Source: Nitrospirota bacterium
GTDB taxonomy: Bacteria > Nitrospirota > Leptospirillia > Leptospirillales > Leptospirillaceae
Length of the DNA stretch: 33,283 nucleotides
Reading direction: 5' to 3'
NCBI GenBank assembly: GCA_021826965.1
Contig: JAKAYA010000021.1
Span: 1 to 33,283, forward strand
Shown: piece by piece, positions 23,979-30,704 of the stretch
Numbering within the stretch: the stretch's first letter is position 1
Layout of the letters: each line of letters begins with the position of its first letter
Notes under the pieces: generated by a model
The model's database searches: none
Told to the model about the DNA's origin: nothing
Seen by the model: only the letters and a program-made list of their open reading frames with translations
Made by a program: the position numbers and the translations under genes

Positions 23979-26101
23979 TCCTGGACTCCCGGATAGCGGT
24001 TCTGGATAAAATTCATGAGCGTCGTCCATTCCCAGGAATGCGCGAGCAAACTTTCGGATGTCGGCTCCAGAAATATTGAAGCCTGTTCCCGGGCCAGAAG
24101 CAAGATCCCGACATCCCGGACAAGATTCGCCACCTGAAACATCGGAAGGCCGGACTGCCGGGTTCCGATAAACTCCCCCGGTCCCCGAAGGCGGAGGTCT
24201 TCTTCGGCTACCAGGAAGCCGTCCTCTGTCCGTTCAAGAATTTCAAGCCGTCCGGTTGATTCTCTGGATGCGTCCGGTCCCGGAATCAGGTAACACGTTC
24301 CCGGTAAACTTCCCCGACCGATCCTTCCACGCAATTGATGAAGCTGGGCCAGCCCGAAACGTTCCGCGTTCTCCACCACCATGACGGTGGCGCCGGGAAC
24401 ATCCACGCCGACCTCCACGACGGTTGTCGATACCAGAAGATGGATTTTTCCCGACCGGAAGTCTTCCATGACCGAAGCCTTTTCTTCCCAGGCCATTTTC
24501 CCCGTCAAGAGCCCGATGCGAGCCGAAGGCCATTTCCGGGAAAGAACTCCGTACATGGTCGTAGCATCCTTGAGGTTCTCCTCTCCGGATTCTTCGATCA
24601 GGGGGTACACAACAAAAATCTGCTCTCCCCGACCGAAAACAGGAGCAATATTGTCGTCCCAGAAATGTTCCGAACGACTTTTCGGAACGATTTCCGTCCG
24701 GACCGGAAGTCGTCCGGGAGGTCTTTCGTCGAGAACCGACAGATCCAGGTCTCCGAAATAGGAAAGAGCGAGCGATCGGGGAATCGGCGTGGCCGTCATG
24801 ACGAGGACGTCCGGGTTTTCCCCTTTTTGGATCAGGTTTTTTCGTTGCTCCACGCCGAACTTGTGCTGTTCGTCCACGACGATGTATCCGAGACACGAAA
24901 AAACCAGGGCATCCTGTATCAGGGCGTGGGTTCCCACAACAAGGTCCACATCTCCACGATGCACCGCCTCCATCAGGGCTCTTTTCTCGGATTTCCGGAC
25001 GGACTGCGTCAGAAGGGACGTACGGATTCCATGCGGCTCCAAAAGGGCCTTGAGAGATACATAATGTTGCTGGGCGAGGATTTCGGTCGGAGCCATCAAG
25101 GCGGACTGCATCCCGGAGCGAAACGACAGATAGGCCCCCCAGGCGGCAACGACTGTCTTCCCCGAACCGACATCTCCCAGCAGGAGTCGGTTCATGGGAG
25201 ACGGGCGCCCCATATCCGATGCGATTTCGTCGCAGGCCCTTTCCTGTGCTGCCGTCATTTTGAAAGGAAGTCCTCCGGTGAACATCGCTCGTTCGTCACC
25301 CGATTCCACCCGGACCCGCTCCCGGGCGGACATCCGGATTTCTCTTTTCTTGTAACCCATCAGGAATTCGAGAAAGAACAGCTCCTCGAAAACAAATCGT
25401 TTCCGGGGAGGGTACTCCGGAAGAAGAAGCGAGTCCGGATCCCCTTGCACCGGAAGCGTTTGAGGGAAATGAATTCCGACGATCGCCGGAAACCATCCCG
25501 GGATCTCATTGCTGGCAAAAACCGAATGGGGCAAGGGCTCGAACGTGTTCCCCCACAAAGAGGTCAGGATGAGCCCGATGGTTTTTCGAAAGAAGGAAGA
25601 CGTCAATCCGTTGGATTCATGGTAGACGGGAACGATCCGGTTGACATGAAAGCTTTTTTGCCCTTTTTTCTCTTCGTCCATTTTTTCAACGACGGGAGAG
25701 CGAAGGCTCAGAAGTCCGTCATAGGATGAAATTTCCGGCTTTCCGAAAAAAAAGGCCATGGATTTGGGGGGAAGAGTCTTTAACAGGTATTCCTGACCAA
25801 ACCAGACGGCCCGGATCTCTCCCGATCCGTCTTCCAGGTCCGCTTCGATCACAGGAACCCGCAGGTTCCGGATGTTTTTCTTCCGGATATCACGAACCCG
25901 GGCAACGAACCCGGCCGCCGTTCCGGGAACGAGCTGACGGATGGACGGGGTCGCCCGCCGGTCTTCGTAACGAAACGGGAAGCAATACAGAAGATCGAGC
26001 ACGGTCCGGTATCCCGCCTGCTCGAGCTTTTCCGCCCTCTTCTTCCCGATATCAGGAACAGCGTACAGGGGTGAAACAAGGGAAAGATCAGGCTTTTCCA
26101 T
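23960..26101 (-). CDS. recG: ATP-dependent DNA helicase RecG
   Basis: Regresses stalled replication forks and drives branch migration. At 713 aa it is of typical family size. The wedge/OB domain with YAVPDIGKKRAEKLEQAGYRTVLDLLYCFPFRYEDR begins near residue 13. Helicase motifs follow: LLLGDVGSGKTVVAA (Walker A), VDEQHKFGVEQR (DEQH box), MTATPIPRSLAL (motif III), and STTVVEVGVDVPGATVMV, RFGLAQLHQLRGRIGRG (motifs V and VI). The ATG has GGAGG about 12 nt upstream. A perfect palindrome (26130-26144) lies in its leader. Confidence 0.97.
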   Translation of the reverse strand: MEKPDLSLVSPLYAVPDIGKKRAEKLEQAGYRTVLDLLYCFPFRYEDRRATPSIRQLVPGTAAGFVARVRDIRKKNIRNLRVPVIEADLEDGSGEIRAVWFGQEYLLKTLPPKSMAFFFGKPEISSYDGLLSLRSPVVEKMDEEKKGQKSFHVNRIVPVYHESNGLTSSFFRKTIGLILTSLWGNTFEPLPHSVFASNEIPGWFPAIVGIHFPQTLPVQGDPDSLLLPEYPPRKRFVFEELFFLEFLMGYKKREIRMSARERVRVESGDERAMFTGGLPFKMTAAQERACDEIASDMGRPSPMNRLLLGDVGSGKTVVAAWGAYLSFRSGMQSALMAPTEILAQQHYVSLKALLEPHGIRTSLLTQSVRKSEKRALMEAVHRGDVDLVVGTHALIQDALVFSCLGYIVVDEQHKFGVEQRKNLIQKGENPDVLVMTATPIPRSLALSYFGDLDLSVLDERPPGRLPVRTEIVPKSRSEHFWDDNIAPVFGRGEQIFVVYPLIEESGEENLKDATTMYGVLSRKWPSARIGLLTGKMAWEEKASVMEDFRSGKIHLLVSTTVVEVGVDVPGATVMVVENAERFGLAQLHQLRGRIGRGSLPGTCYLIPGPDASRESTGRLEILERTEDGFLVAEEDLRLRGPGEFIGTRQSGLPMFQVANLVRDVGILLLAREQASIFLEPTSESLLAHSWEWTTLMNFIQNRYPGVQEWLMIR

Positions 26102-26129
26102 AACAGACTTCCACCTCCGGCTCGAACCA

Positions 26130-26144
26130 CCGGCATGATGCCGG
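26130..26144. repeat. Perfect 15-base palindrome in the recG leader
   Basis: CCGGCAT-G-ATGCCGG, arms of 7 bases with one central base, lies 29-43 bases upstream of the recG ATG. It may be an operator or a small hairpin. It has no T-run, so it is not a terminator. Confidence 0.5.
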
Positions 26145-26189
26145 ACGCCCGTGTTTCCGGTACTCGCAACGACTTGTCGGGAAAACCGA

Positions 26190-26218
26190 TTGATTTCGGA
26201 TACGATTCCCTTTAGAAT
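26190..26218 (+). promoter_or_regulatory. Candidate sigma70 promoter of rpmB
   Basis: TTGATT (26190-26195), exactly 17 bases, TAGAAT (26213-26218), then a short leader to the GGGGGAG ribosome-binding site of rpmB. The same -35 and -10 hexamers precede rpsA, so this may be the housekeeping pattern of ribosomal genes in this organism. Confidence 0.55.
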
Positions 26219-26257
26219 TCATCTGTTTTTCGAATTTTTCATAAGGGGGAGAACACA

Positions 26258-26449
26258 GTGGCAGATTCATGTGCAGTATGTGGGAAAACGAAAGTGGTTG
26301 GCAACCAGATCAGCCATTCCCATCGCGTTTCCAAGAGAATTTTCAAACCCAATCTTCAGAATGTCCGTGCCTTGGTCAATGGTCAGGCAAGACGCATACG
26401 CGTCTGTACCCGATGCATCCGGTCCGGAAGCATCAAAAAGGCTCTCTGA
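26258..26449 (+). CDS. rpmB: 50S ribosomal protein L28 (Cys-containing form)
   Basis: A 63-aa ribosomal protein. CAVCGKTKVVGNQISHSHRVSKRIFKPNLQ is the L28 core, and CTRCIRSGSIKKAL closes it. Two CxxC pairs (residues 5-8 and 50-53) identify the zinc-binding type of L28. The start codon is GTG at 26258, with GGGGGAG 6-7 nt upstream. It is divergent from recG and is followed by the convergent ridA gene, 25 bases away. Confidence 0.95.
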   Translation: MADSCAVCGKTKVVGNQISHSHRVSKRIFKPNLQNVRALVNGQARRIRVCTRCIRSGSIKKAL

Positions 26450-26474
26450 CAGAAGAGAAGAGTTTGCGGGAAAG

Positions 26475-26870
26475 TCAGGAAGCTGGTGGAACAGGCTTTC
26501 TCGCAATCGCTTCCATTTCAATCCGGGCCCCTTTCGGCAAGGCGCTCACGCCCACCGTCGACCGGGCTGGAAATGGCTCTTTGACCACCCTTCCGTAAAT
26601 CTCGTTGACCTTTTCAAAGTCCGACATGTCTTTCAGGTAGATCGTCACCTTCAGACAATCCTCCCAGGTCAGCCCCGACGCCGCCAGAATGTTTTCGATA
26701 TTGGAGAGGATCTGACAGGTTTCCGCTTCGATCCCCTCTTCGACAAGACGCCCGGATGACGGATCGAGCCCGATTTGCCCGGAAAGAAAAACCCATCCTC
26801 CGGTCTCGCGAAAAACCGAATAAGGTCCGACCGGACCAGGAACATGGGTTGCCCGGTTCTCAGACTTCAA
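26475..26870 (-). CDS. ridA: RidA-family reactive enamine/imine deaminase
   Basis: Hydrolyses reactive enamine and imine intermediates to ketoacids, protecting PLP enzymes. The TTG at 26870 gives 131 aa, the family's usual length, and its TTGA overlaps the TGA stop of the upstream small membrane protein gene. Family signatures: GPYS near the start, WVFLSGQIGLDPSSG, then GLTWEDCLKVTIYLKD and RSTVGVSALPKGARIEMEAIA, where the catalytic Arg precedes IEMEAIA. The track to 27065 is open but lies in the small membrane gene's region. G7 near the Shine-Dalgarno is unusual. Confidence 0.92.
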   Translation of the reverse strand: MKSENRATHVPGPVGPYSVFRETGGWVFLSGQIGLDPSSGRLVEEGIEAETCQILSNIENILAASGLTWEDCLKVTIYLKDMSDFEKVNEIYGRVVKEPFPARSTVGVSALPKGARIEMEAIARKPVPPAS

Positions 26871-27049
26871 GCGTCCCCCCCCAGGAAAGCTCCGATAATG
26901 GCGTAGGCCACAGTTGCCACACGGGTGTCGCCATTCAAACGGCAGACTCTGCCACAAGCCGCTTGGCGCCGGTTCCATGCGGAGAGAAGAAATCCGAACA
27001 CCGCTCCGAAACCGCCACCGGCGAGAATGGCCTGAAGATGAACATGCAT
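26867..27049 (-). CDS. Small glycine-rich membrane protein coupled to ridA
   Basis: A 60-aa frame: MHVHLQAILAGGGFGAVFGFLLSAWNR (helix 1, glycine zipper), a Cys-containing loop (AACGRVCRLNGD), then ATVAYAIIGAFLGG (helix 2). The layout of two glycine-rich helices around a small Cys loop resembles the DUF6132-like family of short membrane proteins (from memory). The ATG has AAAGGA 6 nt before. Its TGA overlaps the TTG of ridA by four bases (TTGA), evidence for translational coupling. The function is unknown. Confidence 0.6.
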   Translation of the reverse strand: MHVHLQAILAGGGFGAVFGFLLSAWNRRQAACGRVCRLNGDTRVATVAYAIIGAFLGGDA

Positions 27050-27081
27050 GGAACATCCTTTCCACTGGACTGTGATCGATC

Positions 27082-27110
27082 TTGTCCGAAACAGCGGCTC
27101 ATTGTATCAT
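27082..27110 (+). promoter_or_regulatory. Candidate promoter of the CPSC redox gene
   Basis: TTGTCC (27082-27087), 17 bases, TATCAT (27105-27110). Transcription would start near 27117, at the left arm of the palindrome at 27111-27141, and the redox gene's start codon is about 70 bases away. Confidence 0.45.
27098..27106 (-). promoter_or_regulatory. Extended -10 for the small membrane protein-ridA pair
   Basis: On the minus strand TGATACAAT (about 27109-27101), an extended -10 (TGnTACAAT), overlaps the plus-strand -10. No good -35 was found. The leader to the ATG at 27049 would be about 45 nt. Confidence 0.3.
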
Positions 27111-27149
27111 GGAAGAACCTTTCGAATCCGAAGGTTCTTCCTTCTTTTT
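27111..27149 (+). repeat. Near-perfect inverted repeat with T-run, between divergent promoters
   Basis: GGAAGAACCTT (27111-27121) and AAGGTTCTTCC (27131-27141) are perfect 11-bp arms; inner TTCG/CGAA extends the stem. TTCTTTTT (27142-27149) follows. It sits over the predicted start of the CPSC gene's transcript and upstream of its -10, so it could act as an operator DNA palindrome or, in RNA, as a terminator/attenuator. It is not placed downstream of any plus-strand gene that needs ending; rpmB ends 660 bases earlier. Confidence 0.6.
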
Positions 27150-27187
27150 CGATCCGCTCTGCTTGCCTGCATCAAGGAGAATTGAGA

Positions 27188-27439
27188 ATGGCCAAGGTCT
27201 CGGTCGTCTACGCCGACTGGTGTCCCAGTTGTCCGGCAACCAAATCGTTCTGGAAGTCCCTGCGAAACGATATCTCTTTTCAATACGAGGAAATCGACAT
27301 CGACTCCGAAAGGGGCCGGGAAATTGCCCAGCGCCATTCCATCCAGTCCGTTCCAACCACACTCGTGAATGGCAGGGTCTATTTCGTGGGCAAGCCTGAA
27401 AAATCCCGCGCCATCCAGCTGCTGAAATCCATCGGCTGA
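27188..27439 (+). CDS. Small thioredoxin/glutaredoxin-like protein (CPSC)
   Basis: An 83-aa cytosolic thioredoxin-fold protein starting MAKVSVVYADWCPSCPATKSFW. The CPSC dithiol (residues 12-15) is followed by IDIDSERGREIAQRHSIQSVPTTLVNG, where SVPTTL gives the cis-Pro of the fold. The glutaredoxin-like length suggests a small dithiol reductant. The ATG has AAGGAG with 8 bases, an ideal start. A promoter and the palindrome lie just upstream, and it converges with the cytochrome b gene, 46 bases away. Confidence 0.88.
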   Translation: MAKVSVVYADWCPSCPATKSFWKSLRNDISFQYEEIDIDSERGREIAQRHSIQSVPTTLVNGRVYFVGKPEKSRAIQLLKSIG

Positions 27440-27485
27440 CCCATTCGACTGCTCCCCTCTTCCATTTTTCAGAATGAGACCTTCG

Positions 27486-28871
27486 CTAGTGCGTCGTATC
27501 CGGCCAGCCGGTCCGCCCCAGAGAGGAGACATACTGGGCCAGGTCGCGTCTTTGCTCCGGCGTCAGAAAGGTGAACGGTGGCATGGGAGAGCCGGGGAAG
27601 TGAGCGGAAGAATCGGTGAACTGGACTTCCAGCCAGTGTTCGGAGTGACCAATCAGACCTTCCTCCGAAAGATCCGGACCAATGTGCCCCCCCTTTCCCA
27701 TGACCGTATGGCACCCCATACATCCGGAATGCTCGAACACGATTTTCCCCCGCTGGACCGATGCCGGATTCAGGGGAACAAGTTTCTTGAAACCGGCCTC
27801 CGCAGCGATTGACAGCCCCAGGATCCCCCCCAGAACCACCAGCGTGGTGAGGACGGAAACCGGTCTTCGAAACGGAGATCGTTCGGACCTTTTGTCCACA
27901 AAAGGCAGGAGTACAAGAACCAGACCGATGACTGCCGGCAGTCCGATCACCCCCAGGATTTCGGGCCGAATCATTTTCAGAAGCTCAAAAATCCAGTCGA
28001 AATACCAGGCGGGGGTCGGGCTGTAGGAAGAGTTCGACGGATTGGCCATCGCTTCCAGACCCGGCGGAAACATCACGGCAAGTCCGGCAATCAGAACGAA
28101 GACGGCCAGCATGGCCAAGGCATCCATCAGGACCTGCCGGGGGTAAAAATATTCTTTCTGGGCTTCCAGGGTGGCCGATGTTCCCCGGAAAGGCCCGGCT
28201 GGACCGACGCGCCGAAAAATGACCAAATGAAACACGACGAAAAGAATGAAAAGCGAAGGGAGCATCATCGTGTGAATCGCAAAAAAATGGGAGAGTGTCA
28301 GTGCACCCAGGCCGGTGCCACCGCGGATCGCACTTTTCAGAAGCGGGCCCACCACCGGAACGAGGCCGATCATGTTCGTTCCGACGATCGTCCCCCAATA
28401 AGCTCGCTCGTCCCACGGGAGAAGATAGCCGGTAAAGGCGGCCGTCATGGTCAGCGCCAGAAGGATGACGCCGACCAGCCACATGATTTCCCGCGGCCTC
28501 TTGTAGGCTCCCCATAAAAACACCTGAAGAAGGTGCACCCCAACCAGGACCACCATGATCGACGCTCCCCAGTAGTGAAAGCCACGGATGAGCCGGCCGA
28601 CATCCAGATTGCCGTTTTTCAGGTGATCGATGTAATTGACACTGTCCCAGGCATGATCCGGCGTTCCTCCATAATAGAAAGCCAGCATCACGCCCGTAAC
28701 GAACTGGAGAACGAGGGTAAAAAGAACCATGCTTCCAAAGACGTAGGCCCACCGGGCTCCGCCGGGCATCGGCTCTTCCAGCAGAAACCCGAGCAGGGCC
28801 CGAAGACGGATCCGTTCATCCAGATACTTCATCAATCGATTCTCGTGATTTTCGGCATAACGGTTCTTCAT
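27486..28871 (-). CDS. Cytochrome b (b6-type) fused to a c-type cytochrome domain
   Basis: Quinol-oxidising subunit of a bc-type complex. A 461-aa protein: about seven membrane helices (35-345), then a c-type domain (370-450). Heme b ligands: His99 and His113 (13 residues between) in helix B, His200 and His215 (14 between) in helix D; the 14-residue spacing is that of cytochrome b6. The Qo-site PEWY reads PAWY (287-290), so its Glu is Ala. The c-type domain has CMGCH (384-388) and a likely Met ligand (Met430 in SPMPPF). Normally cytochrome b, subunit IV and cytochrome c are separate. There is no Cys near residues 30-40 to bind heme ci as in b6f. The ATG has GGAGG 9 nt upstream. It lies 25 bases after the Rieske gene. 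Confidence 0.9.
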   Translation of the reverse strand: MKNRYAENHENRLMKYLDERIRLRALLGFLLEEPMPGGARWAYVFGSMVLFTLVLQFVTGVMLAFYYGGTPDHAWDSVNYIDHLKNGNLDVGRLIRGFHYWGASIMVVLVGVHLLQVFLWGAYKRPREIMWLVGVILLALTMTAAFTGYLLPWDERAYWGTIVGTNMIGLVPVVGPLLKSAIRGGTGLGALTLSHFFAIHTMMLPSLFILFVVFHLVIFRRVGPAGPFRGTSATLEAQKEYFYPRQVLMDALAMLAVFVLIAGLAVMFPPGLEAMANPSNSSYSPTPAWYFDWIFELLKMIRPEILGVIGLPAVIGLVLVLLPFVDKRSERSPFRRPVSVLTTLVVLGGILGLSIAAEAGFKKLVPLNPASVQRGKIVFEHSGCMGCHTVMGKGGHIGPDLSEEGLIGHSEHWLEVQFTDSSAHFPGSPMPPFTFLTPEQRRDLAQYVSSLGRTGWPDTTH

Positions 28872-28896
28872 GACGGTAGACCTCCCGGGCGAACGT

Positions 28897-29826
28897 TCAG
28901 GACAGACGGATTTTTTGAGGAATGCCTACCTGAAACTCTTCATAAAGGATCGAGATCGACCCGTCTTTCCCGACGAGGACCGGCAGCTGGTCCATCGGTC
29001 GGGGAGCCGGGCCACCGATGCGTTTGCCGTTCATTTCGTAAATGGAATGATGGCAGGGGCAGATGAAAAGCTTTTTGCCGGAAAACCATTGAGGCGAACA
29101 CCCCAGGTGAGGACAGATGGGAGAAAGTACCGTCAGGTAAGGATTGGAGCGGGATTTTTCCAAGGGGGAATCAAGCCCGAGAATCTGGTCTTCCGAAGAC
29201 GAAAAAGGATCTTCCGCTCCGGAATGCCGGATCAGCCAGACCGTCCGGACGACCGGGACACGCATCCATCCGCTCACGGATACGGCGTTGAAGGTGTGTG
29301 ACACGGGTTCGTCCATCGGAAGCTGTTCCAGCTTGACCGGTAGTGTCACCCAATGGTCGGACAGTTTCGTTCTGGCCGCAGCCAGAACATATCCGCCAAT
29401 GGGAATGACCAGGCTGATTCCGATCAGTGTGGCAACGAGTGCCGTGCTCTTCGCCATAAAATCCCGGCGAGACATGGCTTCTGATTCTCCCAAAAGACGT
29501 TCGTCGCATGGCTTCAGGGTGAGAAGAGAACCGACTTCGATCCGGCAATCCGGTGGATAGAACCAGATTGGCACCTCTTCAAACTGGGAAATGTCGAATA
29601 CAGGCAAGTCATCCAGGTTTCCGGGATGGTCAAGCACGAGAACGTGCTCTGTCAGCTCGCGAACCCATTGAAGAGGAACCCGCTTGAGACCGGAGAGATC
29701 CCGTACGACGATCTCCGAAATTTTTTTTTCCGTCTCCAGGAAAACCAGTTTTTCCAGAGTCCCGACGGGATGACCCGAGGCATTCTGGACTGGAATGCCC
29801 ATGCGAAAAACGACTTCCTGTCGCAT
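28897..29826 (-). CDS. Rieske iron-sulfur protein with N-terminal PRC-barrel-like extension
   Basis: Transfers electrons from quinol to cytochrome c. From ATG 29826 the product is 309 aa. Residues 1-70 (MGIPVQNASGHPVGTLEKLVFL, ISEIVVRDLSGLKRVPLQWV) look like a PRC-barrel domain. Residues 118-145 (SRRDFMAKST, then a membrane helix) look like the usual Tat-type anchor. The [2Fe-2S] ligands are in CPHLGC (238-243) and CPCHHS (256-261); the usual Gly of CPCHGS is His, while Ser261 and Tyr263 remain. The whole reads in one frame. A possible internal ATG (29475, GGGAG 11 nt before) would give an ordinary Rieske protein. It begins 46 bases after fabI ends and precedes cytochrome b-c. Confidence 0.88.
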   Translation of the reverse strand: MRQEVVFRMGIPVQNASGHPVGTLEKLVFLETEKKISEIVVRDLSGLKRVPLQWVRELTEHVLVLDHPGNLDDLPVFDISQFEEVPIWFYPPDCRIEVGSLLTLKPCDERLLGESEAMSRRDFMAKSTALVATLIGISLVIPIGGYVLAAARTKLSDHWVTLPVKLEQLPMDEPVSHTFNAVSVSGWMRVPVVRTVWLIRHSGAEDPFSSSEDQILGLDSPLEKSRSNPYLTVLSPICPHLGCSPQWFSGKKLFICPCHHSIYEMNGKRIGGPAPRPMDQLPVLVGKDGSISILYEEFQVGIPQKIRLS

Positions 29827-29872
29827 GAATCCCCCTTTTTTTGGTGGTCCGAAATCTCCTTGCGTCAATCCC

Positions 29873-30670
29873 CTATGGCTGTTCGAGGGGAAGAACCATA
29901 CCCAGGGCATGGTACCCCATGTCCACATGGATCAGCTCCCCGGTCACCGCACGAAAGAGGTCCGACAGAAGGCACACCGTCACATCCCCCACCTCTTCTG
30001 TCGTCAGGGGCTTTCGGAGAGGAGCCTGTTCGGAAACCGCTTTCTGCATATCGGTAAACCCCTTGATCGCCCTTCCCGAAGCGGTCTTGACCGGACCAGC
30101 CGACAGGGCGTTCACCCGGATCGAACGCTGGCCGAGATCGAATGCGAGGTATCGTACGGAAGCTTCCAGTGCCGCTTTCGCTGCTCCCATGACGTTGTAG
30201 TGGGGGACCACCCTCTCTGCTCCCAGATAAGTCATGGCCACGACAGACGCCCCATCGTTCAAAATTCCCGAAAAAGCCCGGCACAGAAGTACCAGCGAGT
30301 AGGCACTCACCTCCTGTGCAAGCAGAAACCCTTCCCGGCTCGTATCCAGAAACGCCCCGTCAAGTTCTTCCCGCTTGGCAAAAGCGATACTGTGAACGAG
30401 TCCATCATAGCGTTTTCCTCCCGATTCGGCCTGCCGGACAGCCTCGTCGACGGAAGAATCGTCCCGGACATCCAGAGGAATCAGACGGGGAGACTCGTTC
30501 GTCGGAAGTTCCCCGATCTGTTTCTGGAGATTGGCAAGCTGGGTCTCTCCCTGATAGGTGAAGGCAACCATTCCCCCTTCGCGAACGATGGCTTCCGCCA
30601 CCGACCAGGCAATGGACCATCGGTTTGCCACGCCCGTCACAAGAAATCTCTTACCATCCAGAAGATGCAT
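29873..30670 (-). CDS. fabI: Enoyl-ACP reductase (NADH), FabI type
   Basis: Last step of each fatty-acid elongation cycle. The ATG at 30670 gives 265 aa; AGGGGG lies 5 nt upstream, and an adjacent ATG (30673) and one at 30700 are also open. Motifs: FLVTGVANRWSIAWSVAEAI (nucleotide binding), HSIAFAKREELDGAF, and the MTYLGAERVVPHYNVMGAAKAALEA stretch with catalytic Tyr158 and Lys165. HVDMGYHALGM closes the substrate loop. It lies between the beta-propeller gene and the Rieske gene on one strand, so it may share their transcript, although its pathway is different. Confidence 0.94.
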   Translation of the reverse strand: MHLLDGKRFLVTGVANRWSIAWSVAEAIVREGGMVAFTYQGETQLANLQKQIGELPTNESPRLIPLDVRDDSSVDEAVRQAESGGKRYDGLVHSIAFAKREELDGAFLDTSREGFLLAQEVSAYSLVLLCRAFSGILNDGASVVAMTYLGAERVVPHYNVMGAAKAALEASVRYLAFDLGQRSIRVNALSAGPVKTASGRAIKGFTDMQKAVSEQAPLRKPLTTEEVGDVTVCLLSDLFRAVTGELIHVDMGYHALGMVLPLEQP

Positions 30671-30704
30671 CATTCCCCCTGTTTTAGATACCATGAACAT
30701 TCCG

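Noticed and set aside
24335-25729. 464-codon plus-strand frame
   Set aside because: Antisense within recG; recG helicase motifs fix the real strand.
27111-27149. Simple terminator for rpmB
   Set aside because: The hairpin is 660 bases past rpmB with ridA and another gene antisense between; it lies at the redox gene's promoter instead.
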